Positions 8,535-15,752 of a stretch of 64,000 bases of DNA are shown piece after piece (position 1 is the stretch's first letter; every line of letters starts with the position of its first letter). Where the stretch lies: positions 65,727 to 129,726 of the forward strand of contig NZ_JABFMP010000015.1 in the NCBI RefSeq assembly GCF_013359595.1. The letters are read 5' to 3'. The notes beneath the pieces are model-generated. The model did not search any database. It was not told the DNA's origin and saw nothing but the letters and a program-made list of their open reading frames with translations. A program made the translations under genes and the position numbers. The DNA is from Pseudomonas sp. C1C7. GTDB taxonomy: Bacteria; Pseudomonadota; Gammaproteobacteria; Pseudomonadales; Pseudomonadaceae.

Positions 8535-9449
8535 ATGATTTCAACAACCGCACAGCGCCAGGATGGTTTCGATCAATGGATCCATCAGATCAACCAGATC
8601 TGTGGCGCCTTCAATGCCAAACCCCTGGGCAGCGAATTTTCCGGACAGATCCGGGAATACCGCAGCGATGCCTTGAAGCTCAGTTTCGTCGATGTCTGCC
8701 AGGCGCGGCTGTACCGCACCCCGCAGGAAGTCGCGGCGGGCGAGGGCGGCAAGTACTTCGCGGTGTTCCAGCTCGACGGCACCGCGGGCATGGCCCAGGG
8801 TGACGACAAGGTGCTGCTGTCGGCCGGCGACATCACCCTGATCGACGCTTCGCGGCCCAGCGATTTCACCTACAGCGAAAACTCACGGCAGTTGTCGCTG
8901 ATCCTGCCCTATCAGTTGGTGGAGCAGACCCTGCGCTTCAATCAGGTCAAGTGCGGCCACCGGATTGCCGGGACCTCGCCCATCGCCATGCTCTCGCACC
9001 GGCTGATCCTCGAAGCCACGCGCCAGCCGGACATGAGCCGGCAGGAAAGCGAGGCGACCCTGGAGGCGATTGTCAGCCTGTTGCGTCCGGCAATCAGCCA
9101 GAGCGACGACTGCACCGACCTGCACGAACGCACCTTCCGCAAGACCCTGAGCTTCATCGATCAGCACATCCGCTCCGAAGAACTGTGCCCGGAATGGCTG
9201 GCGCGGGAAGTCGGCATGTCGACCCGCGGCCTGTACCGGATGTTCGCCAAGAAAGGCCTGGTGGTGGCGCGCTACATCAAGAACCGCCGCCTGGACCTGT
9301 GCGCCGAGTCACTGCGCCAGTCGGGCAAGGAGCAGAAGCTGTCGGTGCTGGGGTATTCCTGGGGGTTCTCGGATTCGAGCTACTTCTCCACAGCCTTCAA
9401 ATCGCGCTTCGGCATTGCGCCGGGGGAGTATCGTAAGCAGCATGCATAA
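8535..9449 (+). CDS. feaR: FeaR, AraC-type activator of amine oxidase
   Basis: This is a 304-residue AraC/XylS-family activator. A cupin-like N-terminal domain (about 40-150, with the AraC-binding-like stretch ending DASRPSDFTYSE) is joined to a C-terminal double helix-turn-helix (WLAREVGMSTRGLYRMFAKK and LGYSWGFSDSSYFSTAFKSR). FeaR of E. coli activates tynA and feaB in response to aromatic aldehydes. Here it is convergent with tynA and 88 bases after paaX. A TTGACG word with a downstream AATAAA at about 8493-8510 may be its own promoter. Confidence 0.9.
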   Translation: MISTTAQRQDGFDQWIHQINQICGAFNAKPLGSEFSGQIREYRSDALKLSFVDVCQARLYRTPQEVAAGEGGKYFAVFQLDGTAGMAQGDDKVLLSAGDITLIDASRPSDFTYSENSRQLSLILPYQLVEQTLRFNQVKCGHRIAGTSPIAMLSHRLILEATRQPDMSRQESEATLEAIVSLLRPAISQSDDCTDLHERTFRKTLSFIDQHIRSEELCPEWLAREVGMSTRGLYRMFAKKGLVVARYIKNRRLDLCAESLRQSGKEQKLSVLGYSWGFSDSSYFSTAFKSRFGIAPGEYRKQHA

Positions 9450-9482
9450 AGCTCCTACAGGGAATGCGGCGGCCTCATAAAA

Positions 9483-9513
9483 CTGTGGGAGCGGGCTTGC
9501 CCGCGATGAGGCC
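9483..9513. repeat. REP-like unit, GTGGGAGCGGGCTTGCCCGCG type
   Basis: This is a single palindromic unit in the gap between the convergent feaR and tynA genes. It is nearly identical to those at 27234, 37488 and 49840. Confidence 0.8.
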
Positions 9514-9546
9514 CTGACAGCCAACCTCAATCCTGCCGCTTCACCC

Positions 9547-9623
9547 CGCAGCCTGCGGCAGCTCCTACAGTGGTCGGTTGTTAACCCGATCCTGTAGGAG
9601 CTGCCGAAGGCTGCGATCTTTTG
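9547..9623. repeat. REP-like inverted pair, CTGCCGAAGGCTGCG type
   Basis: GCAGCCTGCGGCAGCTCCTA faces GTAGGAGCTGCCGAAGGCTG, with about 20 bases between. It ends 4 bases before the tynA stop codon and may act as its 3' hairpin. Confidence 0.8.
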
Positions 9624-9627
9624 ACGG

Positions 9628-11916
9628 TTATTTCGGCGCGTTGAGGTTCAAGGTCGGGGTTTCGTCGAAGAAGTTCCACGGTTTGAGCAGTACGTGCACC
9701 CACTCGGTCGGCATGATCGGCCACTCTTCGGCGCGGGCGATGTGGGTGGTGCCGGTGGTGAGCCAGACCACGTCATCGGTGTTTTCGATGGAGTGGTTGT
9801 CCTGAGTGAACTGGCCCAGGCCCGAGTCCTTGTCCGAGCGGTTCGGGTATTTGCCTTCCGGGTATTTCTCTTCAGGGTTGTACTGGGTCACCCACAGTTG
9901 CTTGTCCATGAAGCTCAGGCGGTGGTACAGCCATTCGTCCTTGCCGAAGTTGGCGCCCTTGGCCACCGGATGCGTGCCGCCGGCATAGGGGATCAACTGG
10001 TAGGAGACCGGGTTACCGACCTTGTTTTCCTTGCTGAAGTTGGTCAGCAGGCGCACGGTCGACGGGTCGAATTTCTGCGCGGCCTGCTGCTCGGTGCTGA
10101 CCACCTTGGTTTCGGTCTGCATGGTGCTGGTGCGCGGGCCGCCACGGTCGTTGGGCAGCACCACCGGATTGACTTCCACCAGCGAGTTGCTTTCACCGTC
10201 CACGTCCAGGTCCAGGCGGAAGTTATAGATGTGCTGGTGCGTGGTGCCGACGATGTTGTGGTCGAGCAGGGTGCCGTAGCGGGTGTCTTCCTTGGCGGTC
10301 TCTTCATGCATGGTTCTGGACTTCACGCCCTTGACCGCTTCGATGCCGGTGGCGCCGGCGTCGATGCCGATGGTGCCGTTTTGCTGGAAGACCCAGTCGA
10401 AGATGTAGTCGTAGTTGCCCACGGTGCTGATCCAGCGCACCACCAGTTCACGCCGCTCGGTGCTCAGGTTCGGCTGGCCCATTTCCTGGTGCTTGTACTC
10501 GGGCCCTGCATAGCGTTCGAAAATCGCCATGGCCCGTGGAATGGTGGTCGGCGCGCCGGTGTAGTCGGCGATGGTCGCGTCCAGCAGCACGGCGTTTTGC
10601 GGCGCATCCTTGCCACGGGCGATCGGCGAGGTCAGGGTGCCCATGCCGTAGTCGCCGGAATCCAGGTACGCCTTGAAGTACCAACCCACATCCGGGTCGC
10701 CGTAAGGCACGATCATGCCGCCCAGCGAGCCCTCGTACATGATCTTGCGCTTCTTGCCCTTGTCGTCGTAGGTGACGGTGGACAGGATCGGCCCGACCCG
10801 CGAATCCAGGCGCACGTGGAAGTCCCAGTTCTGCCAGTGAATGCTGTTGCCGCTGATGGTGTAGTTCTTGCCCTCGGGCTCGGTGATTTCCAGCGGCTTG
10901 ACCGCCACGCCCTTGCGCCCGCGACCGTCATAGGGCGTGGGTTTCATCGGCACCGGGATCAGCGCTTCGTCCTCGATCTTGATCAGCTTCTTCTGCTCCA
11001 GATCGACAATCGCCACCAGGCCTTCGATCGGGTGCGCCCAGTAGTTGCCGTCGCCGACATCCAGGTAGCTGACGATCTTCAGCAGGCGTTTGTCCTGGGC
11101 CAGGCCGTCCTTGCCGTCGAAGTAGCCGACGGTCAACGGCGTGGCGACCACTTTTTTCACATCATTGATGCCGCGCTTGGCCAGGGCCTGGGCGTATTCC
11201 GGGCTGGTCTCGACCGCCGATTGCACGGTGGCGAAATCATCCAGCAGCACCATGCCGTGGGCGCCTTCGATTGGCTTCCAGGACTTGAGCTGCTTGCTGT
11301 CCAGATCCACCAGCGCTTCGATCACATGCTTGCCGTCCAGCACCACGATGGAGGCCTGGCGCGGCTGAGTGACGTTCTGCCCGGTGAAGGCGAAATTCCA
11401 CACCTGATCCTTCGGCGGCTCCTTGACCGACACTTCGGTGAAGCGAAAGCCCGGCTTGTAGTTCTCGGATTTCTTGACGATGTCCACCGCCGTGGTGATT
11501 TCGTCCGCGCTCAAGGGGTTGAGCGGGTTGGGGCGGGTTTCGACGACGAAGGTGGTGTCCAGACCCGACTGGAAGACCTGGTTGATGAAGTCCTTGGACA
11601 TGTAGGCGGTCTGGCCCTTGAACACCACCGGCACCGTCAGCTCCATGCGCTTGCCGTTGAGCATGGCCACTTTGCTGTTCGGCTTGACCTTCAGGAAGAC
11701 GCCGTCTTTGGCGATGGTGAAGACATCGGCGTAGTCGTCCCACTTCACCGAGGCGCCGAATTCCTCGAGGCCCGCTTGCAGCGGCACCATTTCCGCGTGG
11801 CCGCCGTGGGCCAGTGCGTCGCTGGCAAGGAAAGGCAGGCCGAGGGTGCCCAGGGCGATGGCCAGGGCCAGCGGGGCCAGTTGTTTTCTGTTTTTTGTTT
11901 TCAGGGAGGTGAACAT
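9628..11916 (-). CDS. tynA: Periplasmic copper amine oxidase (TynA/MaoA)
   Basis: This 762-residue topaquinone enzyme oxidises phenylethylamine, tyramine and similar amines to aldehydes, ammonia and H2O2 in the periplasm. A Sec signal peptide ends at ASDALAHGG (about residue 37). The precursor tyrosine of topaquinone is Tyr502 in VGNYDYIF, the catalytic base Asp419 is in YLDSGDYG, and the copper ligands are His560, His562 and His725. The N-terminal D1 stalk domain of the E. coli enzyme is present. The product phenylacetaldehyde, once oxidised, enters the neighbouring paa pathway. No phenylacetaldehyde dehydrogenase (feaB) adjoins it here. FeaR, convergent, is the expected activator. Confidence 0.96.
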   Translation of the reverse strand: MFTSLKTKNRKQLAPLALAIALGTLGLPFLASDALAHGGHAEMVPLQAGLEEFGASVKWDDYADVFTIAKDGVFLKVKPNSKVAMLNGKRMELTVPVVFKGQTAYMSKDFINQVFQSGLDTTFVVETRPNPLNPLSADEITTAVDIVKKSENYKPGFRFTEVSVKEPPKDQVWNFAFTGQNVTQPRQASIVVLDGKHVIEALVDLDSKQLKSWKPIEGAHGMVLLDDFATVQSAVETSPEYAQALAKRGINDVKKVVATPLTVGYFDGKDGLAQDKRLLKIVSYLDVGDGNYWAHPIEGLVAIVDLEQKKLIKIEDEALIPVPMKPTPYDGRGRKGVAVKPLEITEPEGKNYTISGNSIHWQNWDFHVRLDSRVGPILSTVTYDDKGKKRKIMYEGSLGGMIVPYGDPDVGWYFKAYLDSGDYGMGTLTSPIARGKDAPQNAVLLDATIADYTGAPTTIPRAMAIFERYAGPEYKHQEMGQPNLSTERRELVVRWISTVGNYDYIFDWVFQQNGTIGIDAGATGIEAVKGVKSRTMHEETAKEDTRYGTLLDHNIVGTTHQHIYNFRLDLDVDGESNSLVEVNPVVLPNDRGGPRTSTMQTETKVVSTEQQAAQKFDPSTVRLLTNFSKENKVGNPVSYQLIPYAGGTHPVAKGANFGKDEWLYHRLSFMDKQLWVTQYNPEEKYPEGKYPNRSDKDSGLGQFTQDNHSIENTDDVVWLTTGTTHIARAEEWPIMPTEWVHVLLKPWNFFDETPTLNLNAPK

Positions 11917-12319
11917 TCAGGGTTCCTTCGGGGATACCGGGTCAGGCATGCCAGCACTTTGCAGCAGCCGGTGAACGGCTGCATTGGAATCGCTGCCAGA
12001 ATCCTTCGGATTTGTGCCTGAGGCAACATTTCCGCTGAACGGTTTGGCTCGGTGGAACTGTATTTGGGTGTCAGTGTTGAAAGTAAATAGTGAATTAGTC
12101 GTATGGATTCAACTATTTACTGTTTTTCGTTTAATCGTTACAGCTTCAAGTTATTGCTGGCTGTCTGCATTTTTTTTGCACTGAACATTGGCGCCATTGA
12201 TCGGTTGCGCTCGCCGGTTTTCCATCAATATTTTTGCTTTAAAGGCTCATCAATATTCATTACGGCTGTGTAAATGGCCGGGGATATGCTCGTGAACGAC
12301 GTTTCAGGAGTCGATTATC
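11917..12319. promoter_or_regulatory. tynA upstream region, AT-rich
   Basis: These 403 bases lie between tynA (minus) and the 12320 gene (plus). From about 12060 to 12270 the sequence is clearly AT-rich against its surroundings and carries a long hairpin (separate entry). A palindromic TTGGCGCCA word at about 12189-12197 is also visible. No coding frame was accepted. It should hold the FeaR-dependent promoter of tynA. Confidence 0.5.
12082..12121. promoter_or_regulatory. AT-rich inverted repeat, 14 base pairs with one bulge
   Basis: AGTAAATAGT at 12082-12091 is the exact reverse complement of ACTATTTACT at 12112-12121. The inner GAAT (12092-12095) pairs with ATTC (12107-12110), leaving A12111 bulged and an 11-base loop. 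GTTTTTCGTTT follows on the plus strand. It could be an operator dyad upstream of tynA or a plus-strand terminator-like hairpin. Confidence 0.55.
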
Positions 12320-12736
12320 GTGAGCGAATTAGTCAAGCACGAAACCATCAGCCTGCTTCAGGAATTGCTCGAAGCGGAACGCGCCGGCGCGCGGCTGGCA
12401 ACGGAAACACTCAAGGAAGCGACCGAAGAACAGCAGCAGGAACTGTTGAACAAAATTCAGAAAGGCGAGGCGGAAAGTTGCCGGCGCATACGGGACTGCA
12501 TCAAGTACCTGGGTGGCATACCCAGTGCCAGCGTCGGCGAGTTTTATAACAAGGCCATGGCCATTGAAGACATCGTCGACCGATTGTTCTTTATCGACAG
12601 AGGACAGCGTTGGGTCATCAAGAAACTCAACTCCAACCTCGCGCTTATTCCCGAGAAGTTTGTTCGAAAGGAACTGGAAAACGTTCTGAAGATTCATGTG
12701 CTCAATAGTGATGCGTTCAATCTTAAATATACGTGA
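12320..12736 (+). CDS. Small helical protein upstream of cfa (DUF6306-like)
   Basis: This 138-residue, mostly alpha-helical protein has no signal peptide and no obvious membrane span. Charged heptad-like stretches (ELLEAERAGARLATETLKEA; KIQKGEAESCRRIRDCIKYL) suggest a ferritin-like or four-helix bundle. It resembles the uncharacterised DUF6306 group; this is from memory of the family, not a search. It ends 16 bases before cfa, so the two are very likely one operon, which hints at a role linked to membrane lipid modification or stress. The start follows AGGAG with a normal spacer, at GTG (12320). Confidence 0.75.
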   Translation: MSELVKHETISLLQELLEAERAGARLATETLKEATEEQQQELLNKIQKGEAESCRRIRDCIKYLGGIPSASVGEFYNKAMAIEDIVDRLFFIDRGQRWVIKKLNSNLALIPEKFVRKELENVLKIHVLNSDAFNLKYT

Positions 12737-12752
12737 TGTGTAAGGGTTGTTT

Positions 12753-13907
12753 ATGCGGACTGAATTGACTGGCTGTACCGATACGCAAGCAAACCAGACC
12801 AAGGCCCATCGGTTTGTGCAGGGATTGTTGAAGTCTGCGGGTTTGTCCATGAACGGCTGCGCGCCGTTCGACATGACCCTGCTGGGCGATGGCGTGCCCG
12901 AGGCGGCATTGTCCAGAGGCAACCTGGGCCTGGGCGAGGCCTACATGGCGGGGTTGTGGGATTCCCAGGAGCTGGACGAGTTTTTCTCCCGGCTGATGCG
13001 CTCCGGGGTCACCGACACGGTCAACCCGTTCGCCATCATTCTCCATGCGCTATCGGCGAAATTCACCAATCGCCAGACCCAGGATAAAGCCTGGGAAGTC
13101 GGCCAGCGGCATTACGACCTGGGCAACGACTTTTACGCCAGCATGCTCGACGGCCGCATGACCTACACCTGCGGTTACTGGAAAGACGCCAGCACCCTTG
13201 AAGAAGCGCAAAACGCCAAACTCGATCTGATTTGCCGAAAGCTTGATCTGAAACCCGGCATGAAGGTGCTCGACATTGGCTGCGGCTGGGGCAGTTTCAT
13301 GTCGTATGCGGCCGAACACTATGGCGTTGAATGTGTTGGCGTCACCATCTCGAAAGAACAGAGTGAATGGGCGAAAAACCGTTATTCGCACTTGCCGATT
13401 GAGTTCAGATTGCAGGATTACCGGGATCTGAACGAACAGTTCGACCACATCGTCAGCGTCGGCATGTTCGAACATGTAGGGCGCAAGAACCATCGCGTTT
13501 ATATGGAAACCGCCAATCGTTGTCTCAAGGACGACGGACTTTTTCTGCTGCACACCATCGGCAAGAACATCAGCAAAACTGCACCCGATCCATGGATCGA
13601 CAAATACATTTTCCCCAACGGCGACCTGCCCTCCATCGCACAAATCGCCACTTCGATCGAAGGCCTGTTCGTCGCCGAAGACCTGCACAACTTCGGCGCC
13701 GATTACGACAAGACCCTGATGGCGTGGTTCGACAACTTCGAACAACACTGGCCGCTGTTCTCTGCGGAACTGGGCGAGCGCTTCTACAAGATGTGGAAGT
13801 ACTACCTGCTGTCCTGCGCCGGCGCGTTTCGCGCGCGGGACATTCAGTTGTGGCAGTGGGTGTTGTCGAAGAAAGGGGTGATGGGAGGCTATTCACGCGT
13901 CAGCTGA
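12753..13907 (+). CDS. cfa: Cyclopropane-fatty-acyl-phospholipid synthase
   Basis: This is a 384-residue SAM-dependent methyltransferase that adds a methylene bridge to unsaturated acyl chains of membrane phospholipids. The SAM motif VLDIGCGWGSFM is at about residues 170-181. The family signature segments are present (HYDLGNDFYASMLDGRMTYT; GMFEHVGRKN; FRARDIQLWQ). ATG at 12753 is chosen over the in-frame TTG at 12747 because the AAGGG at 12742 is spaced correctly for it. The C-terminal tail after the catalytic domain is short. It is the second gene of a pair with the 12320 gene. Confidence 0.92.
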   Translation: MRTELTGCTDTQANQTKAHRFVQGLLKSAGLSMNGCAPFDMTLLGDGVPEAALSRGNLGLGEAYMAGLWDSQELDEFFSRLMRSGVTDTVNPFAIILHALSAKFTNRQTQDKAWEVGQRHYDLGNDFYASMLDGRMTYTCGYWKDASTLEEAQNAKLDLICRKLDLKPGMKVLDIGCGWGSFMSYAAEHYGVECVGVTISKEQSEWAKNRYSHLPIEFRLQDYRDLNEQFDHIVSVGMFEHVGRKNHRVYMETANRCLKDDGLFLLHTIGKNISKTAPDPWIDKYIFPNGDLPSIAQIATSIEGLFVAEDLHNFGADYDKTLMAWFDNFEQHWPLFSAELGERFYKMWKYYLLSCAGAFRARDIQLWQWVLSKKGVMGGYSRVS

Positions 13908-13955
13908 GCTCCTACAGGGAGGGTTAGAGTCCGGACGGGAAGCCATTGCTTCGGG

Positions 13956-13977
13956 TTAATACGAAGCATTACTATTC
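13956..13977 (-). promoter_or_regulatory. Candidate Fur box before fecI
   Basis: On the minus strand the word TAATGCTTCGTATT agrees at 11 of 14 positions with the common Fur-box core TAATGATTCTCATT and is preceded by GAATAG. It lies 27-48 bases before the sigma-factor start. This is a motif reading only. Confidence 0.4.
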
Positions 13978-14003
13978 ACGCCCCGTTCATACAGCACACC
14001 GCA

Positions 14004-14516
14004 ATGACCCTCAAGTTGCCCCGCAGACACGGCTTTTTCGAGCATTACGAAGAGTTGGTCGGGACCTGGACTCGTCGCCTGAGAAATCGTCAGCAGGCCG
14101 AGGATCTGGCTCACGACACCTTCGTGCGCGTGCTCGAGTCCGATTCGGCGGCGGTGCAGCAGCCACGGGCGTATTTGCACCAGACCGCGCGCAATATCGC
14201 GGTGGATGCCTATCGGCGAGAGGATCGGCGTGAGGAGCAACGGGGGGCCATGGAGTCTGAGGCGATCGATCTCAGTGTGTCGTCAGCCGGCGACCCGGAG
14301 CATTACATGCATGCGATCCAATTGGCTGATTCCATCGAGCGGGCGCTCACGGAGCTGCCGATCAACTGCCGCAAGGTGTTCGTCTGGCAGAAGATCGAAG
14401 GCCTGACCCAGGCGGAAATCGCCGAACGCCTGGGACTGTCCAAGAACATGGTGGAAAAGTATATGATCCGCACGCTGCGGCATCTGCGCGACCGCCTTGA
14501 CGGACTGCAATCATGA
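14004..14516 (+). CDS. fecI: ECF sigma factor, FecI type
   Basis: This 170-residue extracytoplasmic-function sigma factor directs transcription of the downstream outer-membrane receptor. Region 2 (residues about 10-75, AEDLAHDTFVRVLE) and region 4 (about 110-165, INCRKVFVWQKIEGLTQAEI) are both intact, and there is no C-terminal extension. With the anti-sigma gene at 14671 and the receptor at 15753 it forms the classic fecI-fecR-fecA cell-surface signalling order. A candidate Fur box lies just upstream. A REP-like hairpin separates it from fecR. Confidence 0.92.
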   Translation: MTLKLPRRHGFFEHYEELVGTWTRRLRNRQQAEDLAHDTFVRVLESDSAAVQQPRAYLHQTARNIAVDAYRREDRREEQRGAMESEAIDLSVSSAGDPEHYMHAIQLADSIERALTELPINCRKVFVWQKIEGLTQAEIAERLGLSKNMVEKYMIRTLRHLRDRLDGLQS

Positions 14517-14528
14517 TCCGCGCCGCCG

Positions 14529-14619
14529 CTGTACGCAGGCGCTGCCGAAGGCTGCGATCTTTTGATTTTGTTTTTTCAAAGCAAGATCAAAAGATCACAG
14601 CCTTCGGCAGCTCCTACAG
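14529..14619. repeat. REP-like hairpin between fecI and fecR
   Basis: CTGCCGAAGGCTGCGATCTT and its inverse AAGATCACAGCCTTCGGCAG flank an AT-rich loop. It makes a very long perfect or near-perfect hairpin inside the operon and could act as a processing site or attenuator there. Confidence 0.85.
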
Positions 14620-14670
14620 AAGAGATTGTGTAGGGCGTCTATTTTTATCCCCGGCCAAACAGGAACTTCC

Positions 14671-15654
14671 ATGATGGATACTCGTGATTGCGCGTGCGGG
14701 CAAACAACAGTTCGCGATGACGCGGCGCGGTGGTTTGTGCGTTTGCAGGAAGCAGCCGTTGATGTCGAGGTGTATCGCCAATTTGAAACCTGGCTCAACG
14801 AACACCCTCAACACCGAACCGAATTCGAATGCCTGCAGGGCGTGTGGAAAGCCGCCGATCTGGTGCCGTCGGCGCGTCTTCTGGCGCTGTGCGAAGAGGC
14901 GCCGAAGCCGATCAAGCGCCGGCCGATCCTGCGTTATGCGGTGGCCGCCAGTGTGGTCGCGGTGGCGCTCGGCCTGGGACTGTTCAGCGGCTTGAATCAC
15001 CCATCGCCCTATACGGCGGAGTTTTCCACAGCCCTGGGCGAACGCCGGCAAGTGGCGTTGCCCGATGGCTCGACCGTGGACCTGGACAGCCGCAGCAAGA
15101 TCCAGGTGCACTTTGAAAAGAACCGCCGTGGCATCGAGCTCACTGAAGGCGAGGCGATGTTCAGCGTCCAGCACGACAGCAGCCGGCCGTTCGTGGTCGA
15201 GACCGGACACGGCAAGGTCACGGTCACCGGCACCCGCTTCGATGTGCGCCGTGGCAGCGCCGACACGCGGGTGGTGGTGGAGCAGGGCACGGTCAAAGTC
15301 CAGGGGCGTTCGGCCGCCGACAACGATTTCGTCAGCCTCACCGCAGGCCTGGGCACCCATGTCGATGCGCAGGACAAGGTCGCGGCCGCCTATGCGGTCA
15401 ACCCGGCGGAAATGACCGCCTGGCGCAGCGGCAAGCTGGTGTTCAACAACGCAAGCTTGAGCGATGTCGCCGAGCAGGTGTCGCGTTATCGGGCCAAGCC
15501 GCTCAAGGTCGCAAGCCCGGCCGTGGGCAATCTGCGCCTGACCAGCGTGTTCAAGTCCGACAACACCGATGCGCTGCTCAAGGCCTTGCCGAGCATCCTT
15601 CCGGTGGCCGTTCGCACCCTCGACGACGGCAGCCAGGAAATAATTTCAAAATAA
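14671..15654 (+). CDS. fecR: Anti-sigma / sigma regulator FecR
   Basis: This is a 327-residue inner-membrane signal transducer that carries the receptor's occupancy signal to the sigma factor. The cytoplasmic DUF4880-like N-terminal domain has the conserved tryptophans (AARWFVRLQ, FETWLNEHPQH, VWKAA). One transmembrane segment follows (YAVAASVVAVALGLGLFSGL, about 90-110). The periplasmic FecR domain and the C-terminal STN-interacting domain complete it. The start at ATG 14671 sits behind AGGAAC; the upstream in-frame start has no ribosome site. Confidence 0.92.
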   Translation: MMDTRDCACGQTTVRDDAARWFVRLQEAAVDVEVYRQFETWLNEHPQHRTEFECLQGVWKAADLVPSARLLALCEEAPKPIKRRPILRYAVAASVVAVALGLGLFSGLNHPSPYTAEFSTALGERRQVALPDGSTVDLDSRSKIQVHFEKNRRGIELTEGEAMFSVQHDSSRPFVVETGHGKVTVTGTRFDVRRGSADTRVVVEQGTVKVQGRSAADNDFVSLTAGLGTHVDAQDKVAAAYAVNPAEMTAWRSGKLVFNNASLSDVAEQVSRYRAKPLKVASPAVGNLRLTSVFKSDNTDALLKALPSILPVAVRTLDDGSQEIISK

Positions 15655-15752
15655 AATTCAGGTTTTTTTCGAGTTCATCGTCTTCCTGTTCAACTGCAAC
15701 TGGTTTGCATTAACAAGCGCACACTCTTGCGATCCACAGGAATACGTTCGAC

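Noticed and set aside
15655..15752. FecI-dependent promoter before fecA
   Set aside because: Such a promoter is expected, but no word close enough to the known -35/-10 forms could be placed.
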